DNA from: Arthrobacter sp. SLBN-112 | GTDB taxonomy: Bacteria > Actinomycetota > Actinomycetes > Actinomycetales > Micrococcaceae | Reading direction: 5' to 3' | Assembly: GCF_030944625.1 (NCBI RefSeq) | Contig: NZ_JAUSXY010000001.1 | Coordinates: 4,322,624-4,386,623 of the forward strand | DNA length: 64,000 nt | Shown: piece after piece, positions 28,332-39,727 of the stretch | Position numbering within the stretch: the stretch's first letter is position 1 | Layout of the letters: each line of letters starts with the position of its first letter | The notes under the pieces: generated by a model | Told to the model about the DNA's origin: nothing | The model's input: only the letters and a program-made list of their open reading frames with translations | Database searches by the model: none | Position numbers and translations under genes: made by a program

Positions 28332-29480
28332 CTACTTGGCGCGGCGGTAGAACGGGAGATCGACGACTTCGAACGGTTCTGCTTTGCCGCGTAGGTCGAC
28401 GTCGAGCGCGGTGCCGGGGGCGGCGAATTCGACGTCGACGTAGGCCATGGCGATCGGGTAGCCGAGGGTGGGTGAGGGCTGGCCGGAGGTGACTTCTCCG
28501 ACGGTTGCCCCGTCTTTCAGGACCGGGTAGTGTGCCCGGCCGGCGCGGCGGCCTTGGCCCTTGAGCCCCACGAGGCGGCGGCCTGAGGTGCTGCCTGCAC
28601 CGGCTTCCTTCTTTGCTGCCAGCGCGGCTTTGCCTACGAAGTCGCCTTCTTTGGACAGCGCGACGACGGCACCCAGGCCCGCGGCGAACGGGTCACCTTC
28701 CAGGGAGAGTTCGTTGCCGTAGAGCGGCATCCCCGCTTCGAGGCGCAGGGAGTCGCGGGAGGCGAGTCCTGCGGGGGCCAGTTGGCCCTCGTCGGCGATG
28801 GCGATCAGCGCCTGCCACAGGCCTGCGGCGTCACCGTTGTCCACGAAGATCTCAAAACCGTCCTCGCCCGTGTATCCGGTGCGGGCCAGCAGAAGGTCAA
28901 GGCCCGCGCCGCCCACCAGGAAGGGAACTTCGACGGCGGCGTAGTACTTCAGCTCTGTCACCAGGGAATGCTGCGCTGCCGGGACCAGTCGCAGCAGGAT
29001 TGACTCCGCTGCGGGGCCCTGGACGGCGATCAGTGATGTGCGGACCGAGGCGTCGTCCACCACCACATCAAACCGGGCAGCACGTTCCTGCAACGCTGCC
29101 GCGACGGTGGCTGCATTCCCTGCGTTGGGGACCACCAGGAAGACGTCGGTACCGTCCTGCGCTGCCGGGCGGCGGTAGGTGATGAGGTCGTCGATGATGC
29201 CGCCGTCCTCGTTGCAGATCAGCGAGTACTTGGCTTTGCCCACGGCCATAGCGGAGATCTTGCCCACCAAGGCGTAGTCCAGGAAGGCGGCGGCGTCCGG
29301 GCCGGTGACCCAGACTTCGCCCATGTGGGAGAGGTCAAACAGACCGGCGGCGTTGCGGACGGCGCGGTGTTCGGCCAGTTCGGAGCTGTACTTGAGCGGC
29401 ATCTGCCAGCCACCGAAGTCCGTGAAGGAGGCGCCCAGCTTCTTGTGTTCGTCGTACAGGGCGGTGTAGTTCTCGGTCAT
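28332..29480 (-). CDS. gcvT: Glycine cleavage system T protein (aminomethyltransferase)
   Basis: The 382-residue T protein transfers the methylene group from lipoyl-GcvH to tetrahydrofolate, releasing ammonia. The folate-binding N-domain contains FGGWQMPLKY and DLSHMGEVWVTGPDA, with the catalytic aspartate region at YTGEDGFEIFV. The C-terminal barrel ends LDVDLRGKAEPFEVVDLPFY. The ATG at 29480 is 1 nt beyond the gcvP stop codon, so the genes are coupled under the glycine riboswitch at 32400-32645. The expected partner gcvH is not in this window. Confidence 0.96.
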   Translation of the reverse strand: MTENYTALYDEHKKLGASFTDFGGWQMPLKYSSELAEHRAVRNAAGLFDLSHMGEVWVTGPDAAAFLDYALVGKISAMAVGKAKYSLICNEDGGIIDDLITYRRPAAQDGTDVFLVVPNAGNAATVAAALQERAARFDVVVDDASVRTSLIAVQGPAAESILLRLVPAAQHSLVTELKYYAAVEVPFLVGGAGLDLLLARTGYTGEDGFEIFVDNGDAAGLWQALIAIADEGQLAPAGLASRDSLRLEAGMPLYGNELSLEGDPFAAGLGAVVALSKEGDFVGKAALAAKKEAGAGSTSGRRLVGLKGQGRRAGRAHYPVLKDGATVGEVTSGQPSPTLGYPIAMAYVDVEFAAPGTALDVDLRGKAEPFEVVDLPFYRRAK

Positions 29481-29481
29481 G

Positions 29482-32358
<2,877 letters not shown>

Positions 32359-32399
32359 GAAGGAACTCCATTTACTCAGGCGGCGCAGGGTACGCCACA

Positions 32400-32645
32400 G
32401 CGATTCGGGTTCCTCCCCGCTCTGTATTGGACCTGAGAGTTTCCGCGGTTCCTGCCTGGCAGGACCCGCTTGCACCGTCGGTGAGCACAACAGCTCCGCG
32501 CCCCGATCGGGGCAGGAGAACCGCCTGCTGCTTTCCAGAGGTGCCTCGCCGCGGCGGTACGGGGGCCTGCGAGATTCCTGGGGAGGATTTGCTCCTACGG
32601 CGCCTGCCTGTACACCGGCAGAACTCTCCCGCCGCAGATCAAAGG
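32400..32645 (-). promoter_or_regulatory. Tandem glycine riboswitch (gcvT motif)
   Basis: Two aptamers in series are read on the minus strand. Aptamer 1 (about 32645-32525) contains GCCGTAGGAGCAA, AATCTCGCAGGC and CTCTGGAAAGC. Aptamer 2 (about 32520-32400) contains CACCGACGGTGCAA, AAACTCTCAGGTCC and AATACAGAG. These are the core glycine-binding blocks. The element ends about 40 nt before the gcvP GTG and should switch on gcvPT when glycine is abundant. Boundaries are approximate. Confidence 0.93.
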
Positions 32646-32751
32646 CTATTCATTTGTTGGACCAGTCATGTACTGGATCATGCGGGCCGGTGACAGCCCT
32701 CACAACGTTCCATTGTCCTATGCCGCAACCCTTCCCGGCAAATGGCCCAGG

Positions 32752-33288
32752 TTACCTGCGGAGCCGCTCCAGAGCTGCCAGGAGTTCCTCCACGTCAGCG
32801 TCCGCTCCCCCTTGCGGCGCCGGGCCCACGGACAGCATGGCATTGAAATACAGCCCGTCCCCCATGTACAGGACCGCCTTGGCCAGCCCCGGACCCACAT
32901 CGGCCGCGATCTCATCCAGCCACCGCTGCTGGATGGCTGCGAAACGCCGCCGCGTTTCCTGGTGCGCCACCTCCGCAAGCCTGGTGGCGGCGACGATGGC
33001 CCGGTCCAGCGGAGTGTCCGCCCACACGGAGGACCGGATGAAGTAGGCAGCCGCCCCCTCGCCGGCCGCGGCCATGGCATCGGCGTCCTCCTTGGCCAGC
33101 CCGTCCAACCGGTCCAGCAGCACCTCAATGAGCGCTTCCTTGTTGGGGAAGTGGTAGAGCAGGCCGCCCTTGGATACCCCGGCCTTCTTGGCCACCGCAT
33201 CCAGCGTGGCCGCCCGCTCCCCCACGTCGATCAAGAGGGTTTCGAAGGCGTCAAGGACCGCTTCACGGGCTACTGGCTTTCGGGGCAT
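32752..33288 (-). CDS. TetR family transcriptional regulator
   Basis: The 178-residue repressor has an N-terminal helix-turn-helix (about 8-50, AATLDAVAKKAGVSKGGLLYHF) and a TetR_C-type ligand domain. The ATG at 33288 (MPRKPVAREAVLD) is chosen. In-frame ATGs at 33297, 33300 and 33342 are alternatives, and GGAGGG would suit 33297. It is divergent from the MFS efflux gene, with a perfect 26-bp palindrome between them, so it most likely represses both genes and is released by the pump's substrate. Confidence 0.92.
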   Translation of the reverse strand: MPRKPVAREAVLDAFETLLIDVGERAATLDAVAKKAGVSKGGLLYHFPNKEALIEVLLDRLDGLAKEDADAMAAAGEGAAAYFIRSSVWADTPLDRAIVAATRLAEVAHQETRRRFAAIQQRWLDEIAADVGPGLAKAVLYMGDGLYFNAMLSVGPAPQGGADADVEELLAALERLRR

Positions 33289-33341
33289 GGTTCCCATCAT
33301 GCCCTCCGCCGGAGGTGAAACGGGAAACGGCGAAGTTTTCA

Positions 33342-33367
33342 AACTATACCGTCTGGACGGTATAGTT
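33342..33367. promoter_or_regulatory. Perfect TetR-type operator shared by divergent promoters
   Basis: AACTATACCGTC and GACGGTATAGTT are exact complements around a TG centre (12-bp arms). Each arm contains a -10 hexamer TATAGT: 33361-33366 for the MFS gene and 33348-33343 for the regulator. The plus-strand -10 ends 6 bp before the MFS ATG, which predicts a leaderless message. A dimeric TetR bound here would block both promoters. Confidence 0.92.
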
Positions 33368-33372
33368 ATCTC

Positions 33373-34932
33373 ATGACGACTTCCCCCTCAACCCTGGCGC
33401 CCGCACCCGTCAGCGGGCCGGCCACACGCTCCCCGCGGCGCGACTGGCTCGCGCTGGGGCTGCTCATGTTCCCAGTGCTGCTCGTCGCCATGGACAACAC
33501 CGCCCTGACGTTCGCCTTGCCCGCCATCACCCGCGCCCTGGAACCCTCCGGCCTACACCTTCTGTGGATTATTGACGCCTATCCGCTGGTATTGGCCGGG
33601 CTCCTGGTGTCGATGGGAAGCCTTGGCGACAGGATCGGGCGGCGCCGGCTGCTGATTATCGGCAGCACAGGCTTTGCCGGGCTGTCCGCCGCGACGGCCT
33701 TTGCGCCCACCGCGGAGTGGCTGATCGCCGGACGGGCAGCATTGGGTTTCTTCGGGGCGATGCTGATGCCATCCACGTTGTCGCTGATCCGCAACATCTT
33801 CCCGGAGCCCAACCGCCGGCGGATGGCCATCGCCATCTGGGCGGCTGGTTTCTCGGGTGGAGCCGCCCTGGGGCCGATCTTCGGCGGCTGGCTGGTGGAG
33901 CATTTCTGGTGGGGCGCCGTCTTCCTGGTGGCGGTGCCGCTGATGCTTCCCCTGCTGGCGCTGGGGCGGACCTTGATCCCGGAATCCAAGGACCCGTCGC
34001 CGGGGAAGGTGGATGTCCCCAGCATCCTGTTGTCCATGCTGGTGATGGTTCCCATGGTCTACGGCATCAAGGATGTTGCCACCGAAGGTCCGGGCCCGGC
34101 AGGCATTGGCAGCATGGCGTTCGGCGTGGCGATGGGCGTGGTGTTCGTGCGGCGCCAGCACCGCCTGGAAGACCCCCTGCTGGATATGTCGCTGTTCCGG
34201 AACCGGGTGTTCAGCATGGCCATCAGTGCCAACATCCTGGCCCTGTTTTCCTTCAATGGCTTCATCCTGTTCCTTGCCCAGCACCTCCAGCTCCTTGAGG
34301 GCCTGACCCCGTCCGCCGCGGGCGTGGCGATGATTCCGGCGCTGGCAGCCACGGTAGTGGCCGGCCTGGTGGTAGTGCCGTTGGTCCGCAAAGTCCGGCC
34401 GGGGTACGTGGTGGGTGCCGGCCTGGCTTTCAGCGCCACGGGCTACAGCCTGGTGACGTTCGGAAACCACGACGGCGGCCCCGCACTGCTGCTGGCGGCG
34501 CTCCTGATCCTGGCGCTGGGCATGGGGACGGCCGAAACCATTTCGAACGACCTCATCCTGGGATCCGCCCCGCCGGAAAAATCCGGTGCCGCTGCCGCCA
34601 TTTCCGAAACAGGCTACGAGGTGGGGTCATTGCTGGGTACGGCCGTCTTGGGATCCATCCTGACCGCCTCCTACCAGCACAACCTGAGCCTCCCGGCCGG
34701 ACTGGACGGCATGCTCCCGGGGACATCGCTGCACAATGCCAGGGAAACGCTTGCCGGCGCCATGGAAGCGGCCGCAGTCCTGCCGGGCCCGCTTGCCGAC
34801 GCCGTCCGGAATGCTGCCGCCGCGGCGTTCGATTCCGGCGTGCACATCACGGCAGCGATTGGGCTGATCCTAATGGCGACGGCGGCAGTCCTGGCCGCCG
34901 TCATCCTCCGCAAGGTGCCGAAGGCCACCTGA
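33373..34932 (+). CDS. MFS multidrug efflux transporter, DHA2/QacA-SmvA type (14 TM)
   Basis: The 519-residue membrane antiporter has about 14 hydrophobic helices. Family motifs are AMDNTALTFALPAI in TM1 (motif D1), GDRIGRRRLL (motif A) and GFSGGAALGPIFGG (antiporter motif C). A large loop near residues 440-475 matches QacA/SmvA-type pumps that export cationic biocides and dyes. The actual substrate is unknown. The ATG lies 6 bp after a -10 hexamer, so the mRNA probably has no leader. It is controlled by the divergent TetR regulator. Confidence 0.92.
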   Translation: MTTSPSTLAPAPVSGPATRSPRRDWLALGLLMFPVLLVAMDNTALTFALPAITRALEPSGLHLLWIIDAYPLVLAGLLVSMGSLGDRIGRRRLLIIGSTGFAGLSAATAFAPTAEWLIAGRAALGFFGAMLMPSTLSLIRNIFPEPNRRRMAIAIWAAGFSGGAALGPIFGGWLVEHFWWGAVFLVAVPLMLPLLALGRTLIPESKDPSPGKVDVPSILLSMLVMVPMVYGIKDVATEGPGPAGIGSMAFGVAMGVVFVRRQHRLEDPLLDMSLFRNRVFSMAISANILALFSFNGFILFLAQHLQLLEGLTPSAAGVAMIPALAATVVAGLVVVPLVRKVRPGYVVGAGLAFSATGYSLVTFGNHDGGPALLLAALLILALGMGTAETISNDLILGSAPPEKSGAAAAISETGYEVGSLLGTAVLGSILTASYQHNLSLPAGLDGMLPGTSLHNARETLAGAMEAAAVLPGPLADAVRNAAAAAFDSGVHITAAIGLILMATAAVLAAVILRKVPKAT

Positions 34933-34953
34933 CCCAACGAAGGCAAAAAAGTT

Positions 34954-34984
34954 GCCCGGTACCGGATCAGTTCCGGTACCGGGC
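34954..34984 (-). terminator. Rho-independent terminator of dps
   Basis: GCCCGGTACCGGA pairs perfectly with TCCGGTACCGGGC around 5 nt. On the minus strand the stem is followed by a six-T run (34950-34945). It lies 30 bp past the dps stop and also between the convergent ends of the MFS and dps genes. Confidence 0.92.
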
Positions 34985-35014
34985 GCCCACCCGTCCAACT
35001 GCGCGACGCGTGGC

Positions 35015-35494
35015 TTACTTGGAGTCGGCGGCAGTGACGCTGGCCGTGGGCTTCATGTTTTCGGCCTGCACCATCCAGGCGAACTGCTCCAGCCGGGCGA
35101 TGAACTCGTGCAGGAGATCCGCGGAGGTGGGGTCTTCCTCATCCACCTCGTCATGGACTTTTCGCATGGTGCCCACGGCAGCTTCGAGGGCGGCCACGAT
35201 CCGGTCAATGGCGTCCTTGGTGCTGATCAACCCCTCGGGGAACTGGGCCAGACTGGTGGATTCGGCAACGGTGGCGCTGCGGCCATCCGGCAGGGCGTGC
35301 AGGGCGCGCATGCGTTCGGCCGTGTCGTCGGCGAACTGGCGGGCCGCGTCGACGATTTCGTCGAGCTGCAGGTGGAGGTCGCGGAAGTTGGTTCCCACAA
35401 TGTTCCAGTGCGCCTGCTTGCCCTGGATGTGCAGTTCGATCAGATCCGCCAGGACAGCCTGCAGGTTGTTGGTCAGGGTCGGTGAAGCTTTCAT
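35015..35494 (-). CDS. dps: Dps family ferritin-like DNA-protection protein
   Basis: The 159-residue four-helix protein assembles into 12-mers that oxidise and store iron and shield DNA. The ferroxidase site residues lie in LIELHIQGKQAHWNIVG and LHLQLDEIVDAARQFAD. GAGGAGG lies a few nucleotides before the ATG, a strong ribosome-binding site. The gene is monocistronic with its own terminator. The upstream region shows no IdeR box. Confidence 0.94.
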   Translation of the reverse strand: MKASPTLTNNLQAVLADLIELHIQGKQAHWNIVGTNFRDLHLQLDEIVDAARQFADDTAERMRALHALPDGRSATVAESTSLAQFPEGLISTKDAIDRIVAALEAAVGTMRKVHDEVDEEDPTSADLLHEFIARLEQFAWMVQAENMKPTASVTAADSK

Positions 35495-35606
35495 GCATCC
35501 TCCTCGATTGGTCCAGTAAGGCCGACGCTACCAGTGACGGATGGCCCCGCGGTGGGCAATCCGGAAATTTCTCAGTGAGCTTACTAATTATGGAAATCAG
35601 TCATAA

Positions 35607-35680
35607 ACGAACGTGATTCATATTGCGTCTTGCATCACAGGGTCGGCACCCTCATACTAAATGAACGCCATTCATATAGT
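35607..35680 (+). promoter_or_regulatory. APC-permease promoter with two 15-bp operator copies
   Basis: ACGAACGTGATTCAT (35607-35621) and ATGAACGCCATTCAT (35661-35675) are near-identical repeats of an ATGAA-N5-TTCAT palindrome with centres 54 bp apart (five helical turns). A promoter lies between them: -35 TTGCAT (35630-35635), 17 nt, -10 CATACT (35653-35658). The second site overlaps the predicted start, which suggests repression. The regulator is not adjacent. Confidence 0.6.
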
Positions 35681-35715
35681 GACTTCCGTCTCACAGCCTT
35701 CCAGAAAGTGGTGCC

Positions 35716-37272
35716 ATGACAGAGACAATCCGCACCAGTACCGCCAAGCCCGGTCCCCACGCCCACGCACCGTCCACGGACGGCGTCAGCGCCAAGGGCC
35801 TCAAGGGCGGCCAGCTCGGGCTCCTCGCCGTCGTCGTCCTGGGCATTTCAACCATCGCCCCCGCCTACACCCTCACCAGCGCACTCGGACCCACCGTCAA
35901 GGAAGCCGGGCTCCAGCTGCCAGTCATCTTCCTGATCGGTTTCATCCCCATGATCCTGGTCTCGCTCGCCTACCGGGAGCTCAACGCCGACTCCCCGGAC
36001 AGTGGCACAACCTTCACCTGGGTGACCAAAGCCTTTGGCCCCTGGGTCGGCTGGATGGGCGGGTGGGGCCTGCTGGCCGCCAACATCATCGTGCTGTCCA
36101 ACCTGGCCGGCGTCGCCGTCGACTTCTTCTACCTCTTCCTGTCCCAGCTCACCGGCTCACCGGAACTGGCAGACCTGGCCGGCAACAAAGCGTTGAACGT
36201 CCTCACCTGCTTCGTGTTCGTGGCGCTGGCCGTCTGGGTCAGCTACCGCGGCCTGCACACCACTAAGGTGGTGCAGTACGGCCTGGTGGGCTTCCAGCTG
36301 CTGGTCCTCGGTCTGTTCGTCGCTATGGCCTTCGCCAACTGGTCCACGTCCGAAACGGCCATCCCGTTCAGCTGGGACTGGTTCGACGTCACCAGGATCG
36401 AGACCTTCGGCCAGGTTGCCGCCGGCATCTCGCTGTCGATCTTCGTGTACTGGGGCTGGGATGTCTGCCTGACGGTCAACGAGGAAACAGCCAACGGCAA
36501 GAAGACTGCCGGACTGGCCGGCACCCTCACCGCCGTGATCGTCCTGGCCATCTACCTCCTGGTCAGCATCGCCACCATGATGTTCGCCGGCGTCGGGGAT
36601 ACCGGCAACGGCCTGAACAACGCCGACAACCAAGAGAACATCTTCACGGCGCTGGCCTCCCCCATCATGGGGCCCTTCGCCGTCCTGATGTCCCTCGCCG
36701 TTCTCTCCAGTTCCGCTGCCTCCCTGCAGTCCACGTTCATGTCCCCGTCCCGGAGCCTGCTGGCCATGGCCCACTATGGCGCACTGCCGGAACCCTTCAG
36801 CCGCATCAGCCGGAAGTTCGCGACGCCGGGCTTCGCCACCGTCGCTGCCGGCGTCGTCTCCGCCGGCTTCTACGCGGTGATGCATGTGGTCAGCGACAAC
36901 GTCCTGAATGACACCATCCTGGCCCTTGGCCTGATGATCTGCTTCTACTACGGCCTCACCGCTCTGGCCTGCACCTGGTACTTCCGGCACAGCCTGTTCA
37001 ACAGCGTGCGCCACTTCGTGCTGCGGCTGGTGTGCCCGGTAGTGGGCGGCGTGGGATTGTTCGTGGTGTTCGTCCAGACCGCCGTGGACAGCCTGGCGCC
37101 GGAGTTCGGCAGCGGTTCGGAGGTCTTCGGCGTGGGCCTGGTGTTCATCCTGGGCATCGGCATACTGGCCCTGGGCGCCGTCGTCATGCTGGTGGTGTCC
37201 CGAACGCACCCCGGCTTCTTCCGCGGCGAAACGCTCAAGAAGGACACGCCCGCCCTGGTGGTCCCGGAATAG
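35716..37272 (+). CDS. APC family amino acid/amine permease
   Basis: The 518-residue secondary transporter has about 12-13 transmembrane helices. The N-terminal APC signature is GLLAVVVLGISTIAPAYTLTS, and GTTFTWVTKAFGPWVGWMGGW is the TM3 region. The hydrophilic N-tail (about 30 residues) is Pro/His-rich. The substrate could be an amino acid or polyamine; no catabolic gene is adjacent. The ribosome-binding site is weak (AGAAAGTGGTG). It ends in a strong terminator and is monocistronic. Confidence 0.9.
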   Translation: MTETIRTSTAKPGPHAHAPSTDGVSAKGLKGGQLGLLAVVVLGISTIAPAYTLTSALGPTVKEAGLQLPVIFLIGFIPMILVSLAYRELNADSPDSGTTFTWVTKAFGPWVGWMGGWGLLAANIIVLSNLAGVAVDFFYLFLSQLTGSPELADLAGNKALNVLTCFVFVALAVWVSYRGLHTTKVVQYGLVGFQLLVLGLFVAMAFANWSTSETAIPFSWDWFDVTRIETFGQVAAGISLSIFVYWGWDVCLTVNEETANGKKTAGLAGTLTAVIVLAIYLLVSIATMMFAGVGDTGNGLNNADNQENIFTALASPIMGPFAVLMSLAVLSSSAASLQSTFMSPSRSLLAMAHYGALPEPFSRISRKFATPGFATVAAGVVSAGFYAVMHVVSDNVLNDTILALGLMICFYYGLTALACTWYFRHSLFNSVRHFVLRLVCPVVGGVGLFVVFVQTAVDSLAPEFGSGSEVFGVGLVFILGIGILALGAVVMLVVSRTHPGFFRGETLKKDTPALVVPE

Positions 37273-37285
37273 GTCAGTGAGTACG

Positions 37286-37322
37286 AAAGGTGCCGTGCCC
37301 GCCAGGGGCACGGCACCTTTTT
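37286..37322 (+). terminator. Rho-independent terminator of the APC permease gene
   Basis: AAAGGTGCCGTGCCC pairs perfectly with GGGCACGGCACCTTT around a 5-nt loop, followed by a T-run. It lies just before the end of the convergent secreted-protein gene (37327). Confidence 0.95.
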
Positions 37323-37326
37323 GTTA

Positions 37327-37872
37327 TCACCAGTAGTGCGCCACGTCCACCACGAGGCGGGAGCCGGAGCCCGGCCCATCCAAGGTGAGTACACGGAACG
37401 GCAGGCGCGCCCGCACGCCCAATCCCAGGCTTGTGTAGCCCTCGAAGCTTCCCGCGGAAACCACCTGGCGGAAAGTCTGGTACCCGGAGACGTTGCTCAG
37501 TTCAGTGGTGTTTCCGGGGGTGTAGGTGGGGTTCCCGTTTTGGTCGTAGGAGGGCGCCTTGATGCTGATGTGCAGGCGTGCACCGCCCCTGACGGGAATG
37601 ACGGCCCCCGAGCCCTCCTGCTCGATCCGGGGTACGTACTTCACTGTGTAGGAGACGGCGGGCCCGTTGAGGTCCACAACCAGCCGGTCGAAGCAGTAGT
37701 GCTGGCCCGTCCTGACGTTCGTGACGGATGCCGTACCGGTATCCTGGCCGGATTTCGCCAACGAGCCCCAGGTGAGGCCGCAGTAGGGGGCGGCGGACGC
37801 CGGGCCCGAGGCCACGAGTCCCAATCCCACGGCCAGCAGAATGGCCGAGAGCCAAACAGAGAATTTTTTCAT
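37327..37872 (-). CDS. Secreted AMIN-like domain protein
   Basis: The 181-residue exported protein has a clear signal peptide (MKKFSVWLSAILLAVGLGL, cleavage after ASA near residue 27). The mature beta-rich domain matches AMIN-like proteins of actinobacteria (RTGQHYCFDRLVVDLNGP at the start, LPFRVLTLDGPGSGSRLVVDVAHYW at the end). Two cysteines (about 31 and 60) could pair. The related AMIN domain binds cell-wall components, so an envelope role is inferred. The ATG at 37872 is favoured over one at 37899 because the signal peptide starts there. Confidence 0.75.
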   Translation of the reverse strand: MKKFSVWLSAILLAVGLGLVASGPASAAPYCGLTWGSLAKSGQDTGTASVTNVRTGQHYCFDRLVVDLNGPAVSYTVKYVPRIEQEGSGAVIPVRGGARLHISIKAPSYDQNGNPTYTPGNTTELSNVSGYQTFRQVVSAGSFEGYTSLGLGVRARLPFRVLTLDGPGSGSRLVVDVAHYW

Positions 37873-38029
37873 TGCCGCGCCATCCAGGAATAAAGCCATT
37901 TGGATGATTCCAGCGTAGGAGCGTTGGGATCCGGAAACGAGGGAGCATTTTGGTAACGACGGCGGCGGGAGACAAAGCGGCGCCGGGCACCCCACAGGGG
38001 CAGCCGGCGCCGGAAAGAACGGGTAGGGG

Positions 38030-38332
38030 TCAGCCCTCGCAGTCGCGGCAGTACTTCCGGCCGTCCTTTTCGCGGGCCACCTGCGACCGGTGGCGGACCA
38101 GGAAGCAGGACGAACAGGTGAATTCGTCGGACTGCTCAGGAACCACAATGACGGTGAGTTCCTCGTTGGACAGGTCGGCGCCGGGGAGGTCGATGCCTTC
38201 AGCGGTGTCGTTCTCGTCGACATCGATGACTGCGGTCTGGGCGTTGCCGCTCCGGGACGCCTGGAGGGCCTCGAGGGAGTCAGCGGGAGACTCTTCTTCC
38301 TGCTTGCGTGGAGCATCGTAATCGGTAGCCAT
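38030..38332 (-). CDS. DUF4193 domain-containing zinc-ribbon protein
   Basis: The 100-residue actinobacterial DUF4193 protein has an acidic N-terminal two-thirds and a C-terminal zinc ribbon built from CSSC and CRDC (last ~28 residues, CSSCFLVRHRSQVAREKDG followed by RKYCRDCEG). The function is unknown, but the form suggests binding to nucleic acid or RNA polymerase. The ATG at 38332 (MATDYDAP) is used; one at 38344 is possible. Confidence 0.88.
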   Translation of the reverse strand: MATDYDAPRKQEEESPADSLEALQASRSGNAQTAVIDVDENDTAEGIDLPGADLSNEELTVIVVPEQSDEFTCSSCFLVRHRSQVAREKDGRKYCRDCEG

Positions 38333-38703
38333 TAGCGTGTTCACTTTCGTTGCTGCACAGCGCCATTTCAGGCACCTCAGTGAAGCAGTTTAGGGCATCA
38401 TCCGGGCCCCGGCGCAATAGTGTGGCCAAGCAGACATTCAGCTGCCGCCGGACACCCTTCCCAGGTGTTCGGAGCGGGCGTGATCGGCCCCAACGGCGAC
38501 CCCGCTCAGGGCCGGAAGCCAGCCCCACCGGGTGGCATCGGCCATGGCGCCTGCGGCCTGGGACTCGGATTCACAGGTAAAGGTATCAAGGGCCCAGTCG
38601 CGGAGCCGGATAAGCAAGGTAGCCATCATGCCTGAAACCTACGCAGCTATTGTTGTGGCCACGTTTCGCGGCGGTCTCCCGCGGATTAAATCCGCATGTG
38701 TCC
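38333..38703. other. Interval between DUF4193 and the LacI regulator, no confident gene
   Basis: No recognised gene lies in these 371 bp. A minus-strand frame (38629-38438, 63 codons, starting MMATLLIRLRDWALDTF) has moderately high GC at third positions and could be a small or decayed gene. It has no recognised family and no clear ribosome-binding site. Confidence 0.4.
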
Positions 38704-39723
38704 TCACGTGGGCGGGGCCGTGCTGCTGCGCAGGACGAGCTCAGGTTCCACCACCAGCGTCCGGGGTCCTTCTTCACCGCCGAGTACCGCCAGCATCATG
38801 TCCATGCAGCGCCTGCCCAGTTCTTCGAAATCCTGCCGGACCACCGTCAGCGGCGGGCTGAAGTACGCGGACTCGGGCTGGTCATCGAAGCCCACCAGGG
38901 AAACGTCCTTCGGCACCTCCAGGCCTGCTTCGTTCAAGGCACGCAGGATCCCCAGTGCCATCTGGTCGTTGCCCACGAAGAGGGCGGTGGCGTGCCGGTC
39001 AGCCGCCAGCCGCCGGCCAATGTCGTAGCCGCTGCCGGCGCTCCAGTCTCCCTCGATCAGAAGATCCGCCTCAAGCCCGGCGGCCGCCAGGGTGGAGCGC
39101 CAGCCGTCGGACCGCGCCACGGCGTCAATCCAGTCCTGCGGCCCCGCGACGTGCCCGATCCGGGTGTGGCCCTGCGCTAAGAGGTGCCGGACGGCCAGTT
39201 CGGCCCCCTTGCGCTGGTCAACCCGGACACCGCCAACAGCGTCATTCCCGTCGGAGCCAACGGCGACCACTGGAACGCCAATAGGCAATTCCGCCAGCGC
39301 CGCCAACGTGGCCAAGTGCGGAACAATCACCACTATTCCGTCCACCGATTGGTCCAGGAAGTGCCTGACGGCGTCCAGGATCGTGTCCCTGGTGACTTCC
39401 CGCAGCGCAGCAACGCTGACAAAGTACCCTGCGTCCCGCGCGGCCCGTTCGACTCCCAGCATGGTGTTGGCGGGGCCGTACTGCGACAGCTCGCTGCCCA
39501 GGACACCGATGGTTTGGGAGCGCCGGGTGACCAGGCTGCGGGCGGCAGTGTTGCGGCGGTAGCCAAGTTCGGCAATCGCCGCTTCCACCTTGTGCCGTGT
39601 CCCCGTGCTGACGTTGGGGTGGTTGTTGACCACCCGGGAGACGGTTTGGTGCGAGACCCCGGCCAGCCCCGCCACGTCCTCAAGCCTTGGCAATCGCCGG
39701 GGCCGGGAGCTGGGCTGCGCCAC
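38704..39723 (-). CDS. LacI family regulator, probable arabinose repressor
   Basis: This 339-residue repressor has an N-terminal LacI helix-turn-helix (LEDVAGLAGVSHQTVSRVVN), a hinge helix (NTAARSLVTRRS) and a periplasmic-binding-protein-like sensor domain with GFDDQPESAYFSPPLTVVRQ near the end. Translation starts at a GTG 4 bp after the araA stop codon, so it is the last gene of the araB-araD-araA operon. It probably binds the mirror-image sites at 43795-43874 and is released by arabinose, an assignment based on position. It is a LacI-type regulator, not the GntR-type AraR of Bacillus. Confidence 0.88.
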   Translation of the reverse strand: MAQPSSRPRRLPRLEDVAGLAGVSHQTVSRVVNNHPNVSTGTRHKVEAAIAELGYRRNTAARSLVTRRSQTIGVLGSELSQYGPANTMLGVERAARDAGYFVSVAALREVTRDTILDAVRHFLDQSVDGIVVIVPHLATLAALAELPIGVPVVAVGSDGNDAVGGVRVDQRKGAELAVRHLLAQGHTRIGHVAGPQDWIDAVARSDGWRSTLAAAGLEADLLIEGDWSAGSGYDIGRRLAADRHATALFVGNDQMALGILRALNEAGLEVPKDVSLVGFDDQPESAYFSPPLTVVRQDFEELGRRCMDMMLAVLGGEEGPRTLVVEPELVLRSSTAPPT

Positions 39724-39727
39724 GGGA

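Noticed and set aside
38438..38629. 63-codon minus-strand frame beginning MMATLLIRLRDWALDTF
   Set aside because: GC at third positions is only moderately high, there is no ribosome-binding site and no recognised family. It is described in the interval entry but not called as a gene.
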